A DNA stretch of 15,458 nucleotides from Clostridiales bacterium. Its GTDB lineage: Bacteria; Bacillota; Clostridia; Christensenellales; Borkfalkiaceae. A program made the position numbers and the translations under genes. The notes below the pieces were generated by a model that was not told where the DNA came from, did not search any database, and saw nothing but the letters and a program-made list of their open reading frames with translations. The stretch spans positions 544-16,001 of the forward strand of contig DOCD01000139.1 in assembly GCA_003503945.1 (NCBI GenBank). Reading direction: 5' to 3'. Shown in pieces: positions 7,468-14,823 of this stretch (the stretch's first letter is position 1; each line of letters starts with the position of its first letter).

Positions 7468-8468
7468 TGGCAAAGGACTTGACTTACACCAACGGCGTAA
7501 TCGCCGCCAGAGAAAAATATCTTTTGAAGGATAAGATATCGCGGCTTTGCGAGGGCGGCGCGGAGGAAGCTTTGCGCGCGCTCACGGAAAGCGGCTTCGG
7601 CAAAGGCGTCGAGGTTGCGTCCGTGTACGGGTACGAAAAGCTTGTCGTCGCGGACGAGAGGGATATCGACGGGTTTATACGCGAATATGCCCCGTCGGAC
7701 ACCGAATTGCAGTATTTCCTCGCCCCGCGCGACTTTCATAATGCGAAAGCTCTTTTAAAGGCGCATTTTCTCGGGCTGGATAAGCAAAGTCTTTTAGCCC
7801 CCGACGGGCTTGTTTCCGCCGATTTTATAGCGGAGCGCATTGCTCTCGGCAAATACGACGGGCTGGATAAATTCCTCGCCGAAGCGCTCGCCGAAGGCGC
7901 GGCGCTGTTTTCTGAGGATGGCAGCCCCGACCTTTCGGGCGCGGAAACGGGCGCGATTTTCGATAAAGCCCTGTTTAAACGGCTTTCGGAGTCGTGCAGA
8001 AAGGATAAAACGCTTAAAATTCTTGTCCGCACCAAAGCGGATATGACGAATATTTTAACGGCGCTTCGTTCGGCTTCCGCCGAGTACGCATCGAAATTTT
8101 ATCTTTCGGGCGGGAAGCTTGACGAAAAGCAGCTTTCGAAGCTGTTTTCGGAAAACGCGGACGAGGCAGAACACGCGCTCGACGGGACGGAGTACACCGA
8201 ATTTTTGAAGCTGTGCCTTGCGGACAGGGCGGCGGGGCTGCCGTTCACCCGCGCGGAACGCTTGCAGGAAAGCTACGAGGCAAATTACCTTGCGGCAAAC
8301 AAATACGAGCTTGAAAAAAACAGGCCGTTTTTATATTACGTATTCAGGCGTCGCGCCGAAAACGCTGACGTGAGGATACTTTTCGCGTGTCTTTTGGCGG
8401 GTATGAAGGAAACCGATATCAAGAAACGGCTGAGGTCTACGGGGGATAAATGGAAAGCGGTAAATTAG
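7467..8468 (+). CDS. ntpC: V-type ATPase subunit C (central stalk cap, d homologue)
   Basis: Subunit linking the central shaft (NtpD/NtpG) to the rotor ring, of the vATP-synt_AC39 family; 333 residues, the usual length. Sequence is mainly helical, with family-like elements such as YTNGVIAAREKYLL near the N-terminus (residues 6-19), the LAPRDFHNAKALLKAHFLG segment (about 85-103) and LRSTGDKW at the end. The start codon overlaps the ntpE stop. The last 19 bases overlap ntpG. Assignment rests on these weakly conserved elements plus operon position between ntpE and ntpG. Confidence 0.9.
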   Translation: MAKDLTYTNGVIAAREKYLLKDKISRLCEGGAEEALRALTESGFGKGVEVASVYGYEKLVVADERDIDGFIREYAPSDTELQYFLAPRDFHNAKALLKAHFLGLDKQSLLAPDGLVSADFIAERIALGKYDGLDKFLAEALAEGAALFSEDGSPDLSGAETGAIFDKALFKRLSESCRKDKTLKILVRTKADMTNILTALRSASAEYASKFYLSGGKLDEKQLSKLFSENADEAEHALDGTEYTEFLKLCLADRAAGLPFTRAERLQESYEANYLAANKYELEKNRPFLYYVFRRRAENADVRILFACLLAGMKETDIKKRLRSTGDKWKAVN

Positions 8469-8770
8469 CGATTATAGGCGACGGCGACAGCATAACCGTG
8501 TTCAAGGCGGCGGGGCTTGCCACCTTTCCCGCGGAAAACGAGGCGAAGGCGCGCGAAACGCTGCGCGCGATTGCAAAGGAATATAAGGTAATATTCATTA
8601 CGGAAGAGCTCGCCCGTCCTTTGACCGAATTTTTAAAGCGGTTCGACGAGCAGCCCTATCCCGTAATTTTAAGCATTCCGTCCAAAAACGGAAGCACGGG
8701 CTACGGCACCGAGCTTTTGAAGAGCGCGATGGAGCGCGCTCTCGGGGTGGATATTCTGTTCAACAATTGA
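8450..8770 (+). CDS. ntpG: V-type ATPase subunit F (NtpG), central shaft
   Basis: Small central-shaft subunit that binds NtpD, 106 residues. The N-terminal Rossmann-like strand KLAIIGDGDSITVFKAAGL (residues 5-23) and the later IFITEELA and YPVILSIPSKNG (about 49-56 and 69-80) are characteristic of V-type subunit F. The gene starts inside the end of ntpC (19-base overlap). A GGGG stretch just before the ATG may serve as the ribosome binding site. It is the last gene before a 261-base gap that precedes the large headpiece genes. Confidence 0.93.
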   Translation: MESGKLAIIGDGDSITVFKAAGLATFPAENEAKARETLRAIAKEYKVIFITEELARPLTEFLKRFDEQPYPVILSIPSKNGSTGYGTELLKSAMERALGVDILFNN

Positions 8771-8775
8771 GCATC

Positions 8776-8835
8776 ACCTCATCAGTCACAACCTTTCGGT
8801 TGCGACAGCTTCCCCGTCAGGGGAAGCCTATAATA
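8776..8835 (+). repeat. Double-hairpin interspersed repeat, copy 2 (before ntpA)
   Basis: A 60-base element nearly identical to 6275-6333. It differs by one base in the middle (GCGAC for GCGCC) and in the loop of the second hairpin (GTCA for AAA). The stem GCTTCCCC (8808-8815) / GGGGAAGC (8820-8827) is intact. The copy begins 5 bases after the ntpG stop. Confidence 0.9.
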
Positions 8836-8847
8836 AAGAATAAACGT

Positions 8848-8878
8848 TGCCGCCAAAAACCGCGTTTTTTGGCAGGCA
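8848..8878 (+). other. Hairpin in the ntpG-ntpA gap
   Basis: Stem GCCAAAAA (8852-8859) / TTTTTGGC (8866-8873), extended by TGCC (8848-8851) / GGCA (8875-8878) around one bulged A. No T run follows, so it does not look like a normal terminator. It may be an RNA processing or stability element. Confidence 0.5.
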
Positions 8879-8883
8879 GACAC

Positions 8884-8958
8884 AATTTGCGCATACTTGC
8901 GCCTCGGTAGGTGAATTTGCGCAAAGTATAAATGGTGTGCCCTTAAAATTTGCGCAAA
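8884..8958. promoter_or_regulatory. Three AATTTGCGCA sites (possible operator or repeat)
   Basis: AATTTGCGCA occurs at 8884-8893, 8914-8923 and 8947-8956, 30 and 33 bases apart, close to three helical turns. The last two extend to the perfect palindrome TTTGCGCAAA (8916-8925 and 8949-8958). No promoter with proper spacing was found among them. They could bind a regulator or belong to another interspersed repeat. Confidence 0.4.
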
Positions 8959-8976
8959 GAGGGGAACGCCCTAAAT

Positions 8977-9017
8977 CACGGAAATTGTCGCGCGCAGAAT
9001 AGCGCGAGAATTTCGTG
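8977..9017 (+). promoter_or_regulatory. Long hairpin abutting the ntpA ribosome binding site
   Basis: A 41-base fold: CACG/CGTG, a bulged G, AAATT/AATTT, a 2x2 internal loop, then CGCGC (8989-8993) / GCGCG (9002-9006), with loop GCAGAATA. It ends directly before AAAGGAG, so it may protect the mRNA 5' end or set ntpA translation. Confidence 0.5.
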
Positions 9018-9031
9018 AAAGGAGTTTTTTT

Positions 9032-10795
9032 ATGGGAAAGACTGTTAAAGTTTCCGGACCGTTGATTATCGCGGAGGGTATGTCGGACAGTAAAATGTAC
9101 GACGTCGTACGCGTTTCCGACAAGGGGCTTATCGGCGAGGTTATCGAGCTTCGCGGGGATAAAGCCTCGATACAGGTGTATGAAGAAACCGCGGGTTTAG
9201 GACCGGGGGAAGAGGTTACCTCCACGGGCGAGCCGCTTTCCGTCGAGCTTGCGCCCGGGCTTATTTCGGGCATATTCGACGGTATTCAGCGCCCGCTGAC
9301 GACTTTGTTTTTCAAATACGGTTCCCGCATATCGAGGGGCGTATCGGTAAACAACCTCGACAGAGATAAAAAGTGGAGGTTTTCGCCCCGCGTCAGGGCG
9401 GGCGATTCCGTCACCGCGGGCGACGTGCTCGGCGTGGTGCAGGAAACCGAAATTATCGAACACAGAATTTTAGTCCCCAACGGTATGAGCGGCAAGGTGG
9501 CGAGTATCGAGGAGGGCGACTTTACGATAGGGGATACTATTGCCGTAATTCAGACCGATTCGGGCAAAAAGCCGGTGGCAATGCTCCGTAAATGGCCAGT
9601 AAGAAAGGGCAGACCGTACAAGGAAAAGCTTTCGCCCGATAAGCCTATGGTAACCGGTCAGAGGGTTATCGACACGCTTTTCCCCGTCGCGCGCGGCGGC
9701 GTTGCGGCGGTGCCCGGGCCCTTCGGCAGCGGCAAGACGGTCGTTCAGCACCAGCTCGCAAAGTGGGCGGACGCCGACATCATAGTCTACGTCGGCTGCG
9801 GCGAGCGCGGCAACGAAATGACCGACGTTCTTAACGAATTCCCCGAGCTGACCGACCCGAAAACGGGCGAGCCTTTGATGAAGCGCACGATACTTATCGC
9901 GAACACTTCGGATATGCCCGTCGCCGCGCGCGAAGCTTCCATTTACACGGGCATAACCATTGCGGAGTACTTCCGCGATATGGGCTACAACGTGGCGATT
10001 ATGGCGGATTCGACTTCGCGCTGGGCGGAGGCTCTGCGTGAAATGAGCGGTCGCCTCGAGGAGATGCCCGGCGACGAGGGATACCCCGCGTATCTTTCGA
10101 GCCGACTTGCGGAGTTCTACGAACGCGCGGGCATAGTGCGGCTTTTAGGCAGCGCCGAGCGCACGGGTTCGGTAACCGCGATAGGTGCGGTTTCCCCTCC
10201 GGGCGGCGACTTGTCGGAGCCCGTTTCGCAGGCAACCCTCCGCATAGTCAAGGTTTTCTGGGGGCTTTCGGCTTCGCTTGCGTACAAACGCCATTTCCCC
10301 GCTATCGACTGGCTGATAAGCTATTCGCTTTACGCCGACAAAATGCGCGACTGGTACACCGATAACGTCAGTGCGGATTTCTCGAAATACCGCCAGTTCG
10401 TCATGACGATTTTGCAGGAGGAGGCGGCGCTCGACGAAATAGTAAGGCTTGTCGGCATGGACGCGCTTTCGTCCAAGGACAGGCTCACCATGGAAACGGC
10501 GAAGATTATAAGAGAGGACTACCTCCACCAGAACGCGTTCGACGAAATTGATACCTATACGTCGATGCAAAAGCAGTTTTTAATGCTCAAGCTTATATAC
10601 GAATTCAACTTACGCGCGAGCGAGGCGATAGAAAACTTCGTATCGCTGAACGAAATCCTCGCGCTGTCGTGCAAGGACAGGATAGGCAGAGCTAAATATA
10701 TAGAAGAGAGCAAGCTTTCGGAGTTCGATGAAATTTCAAAGCTTATGGGTGCGGAAATGAAATCGCTTGTACAGGGGGGCGAAGAGAATGTTTAA
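9032..10795 (+). CDS. ntpA: V-type ATPase catalytic subunit A
   Basis: Catalytic headpiece subunit that binds and hydrolyses ATP (three per complex), 587 residues, full length. The N-terminal barrel is at about residues 1-70, the V-type-specific insertion at about 110-190, and the nucleotide-binding domain at about 195-440. Walker A is GPFGSGKT (229-236) with Lys235. The catalytic glutamate and its neighbour are in YVGCGERGNEM (Glu258-Arg259). The MADSTSRWAEALREMSGRLEEMPGDEGYP region (two conserved blocks, MADSTSRWAEA and EMPGDEGYP) is typical. The start has GGAG seven bases upstream, just after a hairpin. The stop overlaps ntpB by 8 bases, which suggests coupled, equal synthesis of A and B. 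Confidence 0.98.
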   Translation: MGKTVKVSGPLIIAEGMSDSKMYDVVRVSDKGLIGEVIELRGDKASIQVYEETAGLGPGEEVTSTGEPLSVELAPGLISGIFDGIQRPLTTLFFKYGSRISRGVSVNNLDRDKKWRFSPRVRAGDSVTAGDVLGVVQETEIIEHRILVPNGMSGKVASIEEGDFTIGDTIAVIQTDSGKKPVAMLRKWPVRKGRPYKEKLSPDKPMVTGQRVIDTLFPVARGGVAAVPGPFGSGKTVVQHQLAKWADADIIVYVGCGERGNEMTDVLNEFPELTDPKTGEPLMKRTILIANTSDMPVAAREASIYTGITIAEYFRDMGYNVAIMADSTSRWAEALREMSGRLEEMPGDEGYPAYLSSRLAEFYERAGIVRLLGSAERTGSVTAIGAVSPPGGDLSEPVSQATLRIVKVFWGLSASLAYKRHFPAIDWLISYSLYADKMRDWYTDNVSADFSKYRQFVMTILQEEAALDEIVRLVGMDALSSKDRLTMETAKIIREDYLHQNAFDEIDTYTSMQKQFLMLKLIYEFNLRASEAIENFVSLNEILALSCKDRIGRAKYIEESKLSEFDEISKLMGAEMKSLVQGGEENV

Positions 10796-12155
10796 GGAAT
10801 ACAAGACCATTCGCGAAGTAGTCGGGCCCCTTATGTCTGTCGAGGGCGTTGAGGGCGTAACCTATAACGAGCTTGTGGACATAGTCTGCGCCGACGGCAG
10901 CGTGCGCCGCGGCAAGGTGCTCGAAGTAAACCGCGACAAAGCGGTGGTGCAGCTTTTCGAAAATTCGCAGGGGTTGCAGATATCCTCCGCGCGCGCCCGC
11001 TTTACGGGGCACGGACAGCAGCTTGCGTGTTCGAAGGATATGCTCGGCAGGGTGTTCGACGGTATGGGCAACCCGCGCGACGGCGGCGCGCCCGTTATCC
11101 CCGACAAGGTGCTCGACATCAACGGCGAACCCATTAACCCCGCCGCGAGGAATTACCCCGACGAATTTATTCAGACGGGAATATCCGCAATCGACGGACT
11201 GAATACCCTCGTCAGGGGGCAGAAGCTGCCCGTGTTCTCTATGAGCGGACTTCCCCACGCCGAGCTTGCCGCGCAGATTGCAAGGCAGGCTAAGGTCAGG
11301 GGCACGGACAGCAAATTCGCGGTTGTTTTCGCCGCGATAGGCATAACTTTCGAGGAAGCGCAGTATTTTGTAGACGACTTTAAAAAGACGGGCGCGATTG
11401 AAAGGACGGTGCTTTTCACCAACCTTGCGAACGACCCCGCAGTCGAGCGTATCGCAACGCCGCGTATGGCGCTGACCTGCGCGGAATACCTCGCGTTCAC
11501 GTGCGGTATGCACGTGCTCGTCATTATGACGGATATAACCAACTATGCGGAGGCACTGCGCGAGGTTTCGGCAGCCCGCCGCGAGGTCCCCGGCAGGCGC
11601 GGCTATCCCGGCTATCTGTACACCGACCTCGCGACCCTTTACGAGCGCGCGGGCAGGATACGCGGCTCGGAAGGCTCGATAACCCAGATACCCATTCTTA
11701 CCATGCCCGAGGACGATAAAACCCACCCCATACCCGACTTAACGGGCTATATAACCGAGGGGCAGATTATCCTTTCGCGCGATTTATACAAAAAGGGCAT
11801 AAACCCGCCCATCGACGTTTTGCCGTCATTGTCGCGACTTAAAGACAAGGGCATAGGCAAGGGCAAAACGCGCGAGGACCACGCGGCGACGATGAACCAG
11901 CTTTTCGCGGCTTACGCGAGCGGCAAGGAGAGCAAGGAGCTTTCGGCGATTTTAGGCGAAGCGGCGCTGTCGGATATAGACAAGCTTTACGCGAAGTTTG
12001 CCGAGGAGTTTGAAAAGCTTTATGTAAATCAGGGCTTCAACGCCGACCGCACCGTGGAGGAAACGCTCGATCTGGGCTGGCAGCTTCTTAAAATTCTGCC
12101 CGTCGGCGAGTTGAAGCGTATCCGCCCCGAACTGATAGAAAAATATATGAAATAA
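10788..12155 (+). CDS. ntpB: V-type ATPase non-catalytic subunit B
   Basis: Headpiece subunit alternating with NtpA, 455 residues, full length. It lacks a proper Walker A lysine motif: the corresponding place reads SMSGLPHAELAAQIARQA (about 152-169), as in all V-type B subunits. The arginine finger that completes the A-site is Arg350 in PSLSRLKD, the same number as in E. hirae. The start is ATG at 10788, with AGGGGGG upstream; a TTG at 10767 is in frame but would only extend the protein over the end of ntpA and does not fit the family N-terminus FKEYKTIREVVGPLM. After its stop comes a 133-base gap with a 77-base palindromic repeat. Confidence 0.98.
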   Translation: MFKEYKTIREVVGPLMSVEGVEGVTYNELVDIVCADGSVRRGKVLEVNRDKAVVQLFENSQGLQISSARARFTGHGQQLACSKDMLGRVFDGMGNPRDGGAPVIPDKVLDINGEPINPAARNYPDEFIQTGISAIDGLNTLVRGQKLPVFSMSGLPHAELAAQIARQAKVRGTDSKFAVVFAAIGITFEEAQYFVDDFKKTGAIERTVLFTNLANDPAVERIATPRMALTCAEYLAFTCGMHVLVIMTDITNYAEALREVSAARREVPGRRGYPGYLYTDLATLYERAGRIRGSEGSITQIPILTMPEDDKTHPIPDLTGYITEGQIILSRDLYKKGINPPIDVLPSLSRLKDKGIGKGKTREDHAATMNQLFAAYASGKESKELSAILGEAALSDIDKLYAKFAEEFEKLYVNQGFNADRTVEETLDLGWQLLKILPVGELKRIRPELIEKYMK

Positions 12156-12161
12156 ATTTTC

Positions 12162-12238
12162 TGTCATACTGAACGAAGTGAAGTATCCCATTGACAAGCA
12201 GTTAAACTGTGGGATTCTTCGCTACGCTCAGAATGACA
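12162..12238. repeat. 77-base inverted repeat (MITE-like) between ntpB and ntpD
   Basis: Arms of 29 bases (12162-12190 and 12210-12238) are inverted copies with 24 matches; both start TGTCAT and end ATCCCA. The 19-base centre holds CAGTT-A-AACTG. The TGTCATTCTGAGCG...GAAGAATC type sequence is a palindromic repeat seen in many bacterial genomes. Nothing encodes a transposase, so it would be non-autonomous. It starts 7 bases after the ntpB stop. Confidence 0.88.
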
Positions 12239-12288
12239 AAATCACGGCATTTGTTTTTCGTAGAAAAAGAAATGAGTGAGAGGCGTCT

Positions 12289-12909
12289 ATGTCAAGATTA
12301 AACGTAAACCCTACCCGTATGGAGCTTAAAAAGCTGAAAGCAAGGCTGAATACGGCGGTTAGGGGTCACAAGCTTTTAAAAGATAAATCGGATGAGATGG
12401 TGCGGCAGTTTTCCGCGATTATAAAGGAAAACAAGCGGCTCCGCGACGAGGTCGAGGAGGAGCTTTCCGAAACGCTGCGCGAGTTTTCCGTCGCGCGTTC
12501 GGTCACGCCCGCTTACCGCGCGGAAACGGCTTTTTCGATGCCGTCCTCGGGGGTAAAGGCGGAGTGCGGCACATCAAGCATAATGGGCGTGGAAGTGCCC
12601 GACATTAAGCTTGTAAGCGAAAAGCGCTCGGACGGGCTTCCTTACGCGTATTCGGAAATGACGAGCGAAGCCGACCATTCGGTCGAGCGCGCCTCGCGCC
12701 TGCTTCCGAAAATGCTCGCCCTCGCCGCAACCGAAAAATCGGTGCGCCTTCTCGCCGAGGAAATCGAGCGGAACAAACGCCGCGTAAACGCGCTCGAATA
12801 CGTCATGATACCCCAGCTTGAAGAGACGATTAAGTACATCAAAAGCAAGCTCGACGAAAACGAACGCGCCGCCGTTATCCGCATGATGAAGGTTAAAAGC
12901 AAGGCGTAA
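12289..12909 (+). CDS. ntpD: V-type ATPase subunit D (central shaft)
   Basis: Rotor shaft subunit, 206 residues. The N-terminal motif NVNPTRMELKKLKARLNTAVRGHKLLKDK (residues 5-33; key parts NPTRMEL and GHKLLKDK) is diagnostic. Two long antiparallel helices, about 8-68 and 145-205, enclose a less helical middle, which fits the coiled-coil shaft inside the A3B3 ring. GAGAGG lies five bases before the ATG. Order after ntpB matches E. hirae, but the gap with a repeat is not part of the usual tight spacing. The next gene follows after 11 bases. Confidence 0.96.
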   Translation: MSRLNVNPTRMELKKLKARLNTAVRGHKLLKDKSDEMVRQFSAIIKENKRLRDEVEEELSETLREFSVARSVTPAYRAETAFSMPSSGVKAECGTSSIMGVEVPDIKLVSEKRSDGLPYAYSEMTSEADHSVERASRLLPKMLALAATEKSVRLLAEEIERNKRRVNALEYVMIPQLEETIKYIKSKLDENERAAVIRMMKVKSKA

Positions 12910-12920
12910 ATGGTTTTAAT

Positions 12921-13535
12921 ATGAAAAAAATTGTTACGGTCAGCCGCGAGTTCGGCAGCGGCGGCAGGGAAATAGGCAAAAGGCTTGCCGACGCGCTCGG
13001 CTTTAATTATGTGGACAGCGAGATAATTCAAGCCGTTGCGGAGCAGACCAAGCTCGACGAAAATTATCTTCGCGATAAGCTGGAGCAGGGCATATCGAAT
13101 TACCCCGTTACCTTCGGCAGAACTCTTTCGCAGGTAAAAAGCATAAGCAATTCGGCTATGCTGATAGCAAAGCAGCACAAAATAATCAGGGATATCGCGG
13201 CGAAGTCTGACTGCGTTATAGTCGGCAGGGGCGCGGACGTCGCGCTGGCGGATTTGAAGCCCTACAAAATTTTCGTTTACGCCGATATGCAGTCGAAAAT
13301 AGCGCGAATAAGAAGCAGGGCGCAGACGGACGAAATACTTACCGATAAGGAAATAGAGCGTAAAATCAAGCGCATAGACGGCGCGAGGAGGTCAACGCAC
13401 GATTTGTACTCGCCCCGTGTCTGGGGAGATAAAGCGGGCTATAATATTTGCATAAACACGACCGATATCGACGTTAAAAGCATTATAAAGCCGCTGTCGG
13501 AAATAATAGTGGAGTATTTTAAACAGGAAAGATGA
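12921..13535 (+). CDS. Cytidylate kinase-like family protein
   Basis: P-loop nucleotide kinase-like protein of the Cytidylate_kin2 type, 204 residues. The N-terminus has the family pattern VSREFGSGGREIGKRLA (residues 7-23), with the P-loop GSGGREIGK at 12-20. CVIVGRGAD (about 93-101) is the second typical element. The later RIDGARRSTHDLYS segment with its arginines resembles the lid and substrate region. Proteins of this family probably phosphorylate a nucleotide or small molecule, but the substrate is generally unproven. It begins 11 bases after ntpD with no clear ribosome binding site and shares its terminator, so it is the last gene of the operon. That link is transcriptional; a functional tie to the ATPase is not shown. 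Confidence 0.85.
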   Translation: MKKIVTVSREFGSGGREIGKRLADALGFNYVDSEIIQAVAEQTKLDENYLRDKLEQGISNYPVTFGRTLSQVKSISNSAMLIAKQHKIIRDIAAKSDCVIVGRGADVALADLKPYKIFVYADMQSKIARIRSRAQTDEILTDKEIERKIKRIDGARRSTHDLYSPRVWGDKAGYNICINTTDIDVKSIIKPLSEIIVEYFKQER

Positions 13536-13539
13536 AACA

Positions 13540-13569
13540 GACCCGCTTTTTGTAAGCGGGTCGTTTTTT
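13540..13569 (+). terminator. Intrinsic terminator of the V-type ATPase operon
   Basis: Stem GACCCGCTT (13540-13548) / AAGCGGGTC (13554-13562), loop TTTGT, followed by six Ts at 13564-13569. Confidence 0.93.
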
Positions 13570-13589
13570 AATTTCCGTACGGAAAAATA

Positions 13590-13618
13590 TTGATTATTGT
13601 GAACGTATTTGTTATAAT
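13590..13618 (+). promoter_or_regulatory. Sigma-A promoter of the LRR gene
   Basis: TTGATT (13590-13595), 17-base spacer, TATAAT (13613-13618). The ATG is 33 bases downstream, with AAAGGCGG in between. Confidence 0.85.
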
Positions 13619-13651
13619 ATAAAGACAGACAGATATGAAAGGCGGATTTTT

Positions 13652-14512
13652 ATGGTGGAATTTGACAGATATGAATTCGATATCAGGGACGGACAACTGA
13701 ACAAATACAACGGCAGCGCAAAACGCGTCATTATCCCGCAGGGAGTTACGAAAATAGGCTACGACGCATTCGCGGGCTGTAATTCGATTACGGAAGCGGT
13801 TCTGCCGGAGGGACTGACGGCGATAGGGTTCAGCGCGTTCAAGGGCTGCGTTAACCTTACGTCGCTCGGTATCCCGTCAACGTTAAAGACGATAAGCGAC
13901 GAAGCTTTTCGCGGCTGCGCAAGTTTGGCCAAAATAAATTTGCCCGATGGGCTAACCGCGATAGGCAGATGGGCGTTTTCGGGTTGCGCTTCGCTTAAAA
14001 GCATAGTTCTGCCAAAAAGCGTTAATGCGGTTTGGTTCAGCGCGTTTTCGGGTTGCGCTTCGCTTTCGGAAGTCGTGCTTCCGCCCGATTTGAAGCTTAT
14101 CGACGACGAACTTTTTTCGGGCTGCACCGCGCTCGAAAGCATATTAATCCCGCAGTCGGTGACTTCGATAGGCAACCGCGCTTTCAAGGACTGCGCCGTG
14201 TTGAAAAATATCGATATCCCCGCCGCGGTCACGCAGATAGGCGAGGGGGCTTTCCGCGACTGTAAGTCGCTTACCTCGCTCGGGTTGCCCGAGGGGCTCG
14301 TTTCGATAGGCAGGTGGGCTTTTGCGGGCAGCGGCATAAGCGAGATAACGATACCCAAAAACGTGGCGACTATCGCGATGTGCGCGTTCGGCGATTGCAA
14401 CGTGACGGTGCGCTGTGCGCGCAAAAAGCCCTTTTTCGGCTTGCCTTCAAAGTGGGATAAGGCGTGGACGGGCGGCGGAGCGGGCGTGAAGGTCGTCTGG
14501 GGCTGTAAATAA
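13652..14512 (+). CDS. Cytoplasmic BspA-type leucine-rich repeat protein (LRR_5)
   Basis: Repeat protein of 286 residues with ten consecutive units of 22-23 residues (about 24-251). Each follows the pattern xxIxLPxxLTxIGxxAFxGCxxL of the BspA/LRR_5 family, then a short cap ending in VVWGCK. There is no signal peptide, membrane segment or cell-wall anchor, so the protein should be cytoplasmic, unlike the surface BspA of oral and gut bacteria. The repeats form a curved solenoid that usually binds protein partners; the partner is unknown. DNA copies of repeats 4 and 5 share an identical GGGTTGCGCTTCGCTT 69 bases apart, suggesting recent unit duplication. The gene has its own promoter and stands alone between two hairpins. 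Confidence 0.9.
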   Translation: MVEFDRYEFDIRDGQLNKYNGSAKRVIIPQGVTKIGYDAFAGCNSITEAVLPEGLTAIGFSAFKGCVNLTSLGIPSTLKTISDEAFRGCASLAKINLPDGLTAIGRWAFSGCASLKSIVLPKSVNAVWFSAFSGCASLSEVVLPPDLKLIDDELFSGCTALESILIPQSVTSIGNRAFKDCAVLKNIDIPAAVTQIGEGAFRDCKSLTSLGLPEGLVSIGRWAFAGSGISEITIPKNVATIAMCAFGDCNVTVRCARKKPFFGLPSKWDKAWTGGGAGVKVVWGCK

Positions 14513-14533
14513 AACCAAACACATAAAAGGAGC

Positions 14534-14555
14534 CCCGCCGACGAAAGTCGGCGGG
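14534..14555 (+). terminator. Possible terminator after the LRR gene
   Basis: Perfect nine-base stem CCCGCCGAC / GTCGGCGGG with loop GAAA, 21 bases after the stop codon. The tail is ACTATTAATATTTTT, so the T run is delayed and the terminator may be weak. Confidence 0.6.
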
Positions 14556-14765
14556 ACTATTAATATTTTTATGCAATATTTTCAAACCTGCCGAATATGA
14601 TAATAAAGTATTCTTTCGTAAAATCGCTGCGGGAGGGAAATCTCGCGGCGGGAACAGCGCATCTTTAAATGGCGGCACAGCTTTTGGGGAAGTGCGAAAA
14701 AAAGAGCGGGCAGAGCGGCGTAAATCGCCGCAAACGCCGATTTCGATTGAATTGAATTTCGGGTA
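14556..14765. other. Non-coding stretch between the LRR and DUF1622 genes
   Basis: The gene-free gap 14513-14823 contains the LRR hairpin at its left and the DUF1622 promoter at its right. Between them I see only a short GC-rich hairpin, GCGGCG (14715-14720) / CGCCGC (14726-14731), and no convincing gene. Minus-strand frames here lack a ribosome binding site and any known motif. Confidence 0.5.
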
Positions 14766-14794
14766 TTGACAAACTGCTTTCTTTGTAGTATTAT
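14766..14794 (+). promoter_or_regulatory. Sigma-A promoter of the DUF1622 gene
   Basis: TTGACA (14766-14771), 17-base spacer, TATTAT (14789-14794), 29 bases before the ATG. Confidence 0.88.
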
Positions 14795-14823
14795 GTATAA
14801 GAACTGCAAAGAGGAAGTGAGTT

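Noticed and set aside
8897..8932. Promoter TTGCGC / TATAAA in the ntpG-ntpA gap
   Set aside because: Spacer of 24 bases is too long for a sigma-A promoter.
10767..10787. TTG start for ntpB at 10767
   Set aside because: The ATG at 10788 has a G-rich ribosome binding site at proper distance and fits the family N-terminus; the extension lies wholly inside ntpA.
10743..11726. Long minus-strand frame (327 codons) under ntpB
   Set aside because: It mirrors the GC-rich codon pattern of ntpB, has no ribosome binding site and no recognisable domain.
13721..14404. Tandem DNA repeat or CRISPR-like array
   Set aside because: The 69-base periodicity is the codon-level trace of the LRR protein repeats within one open frame.
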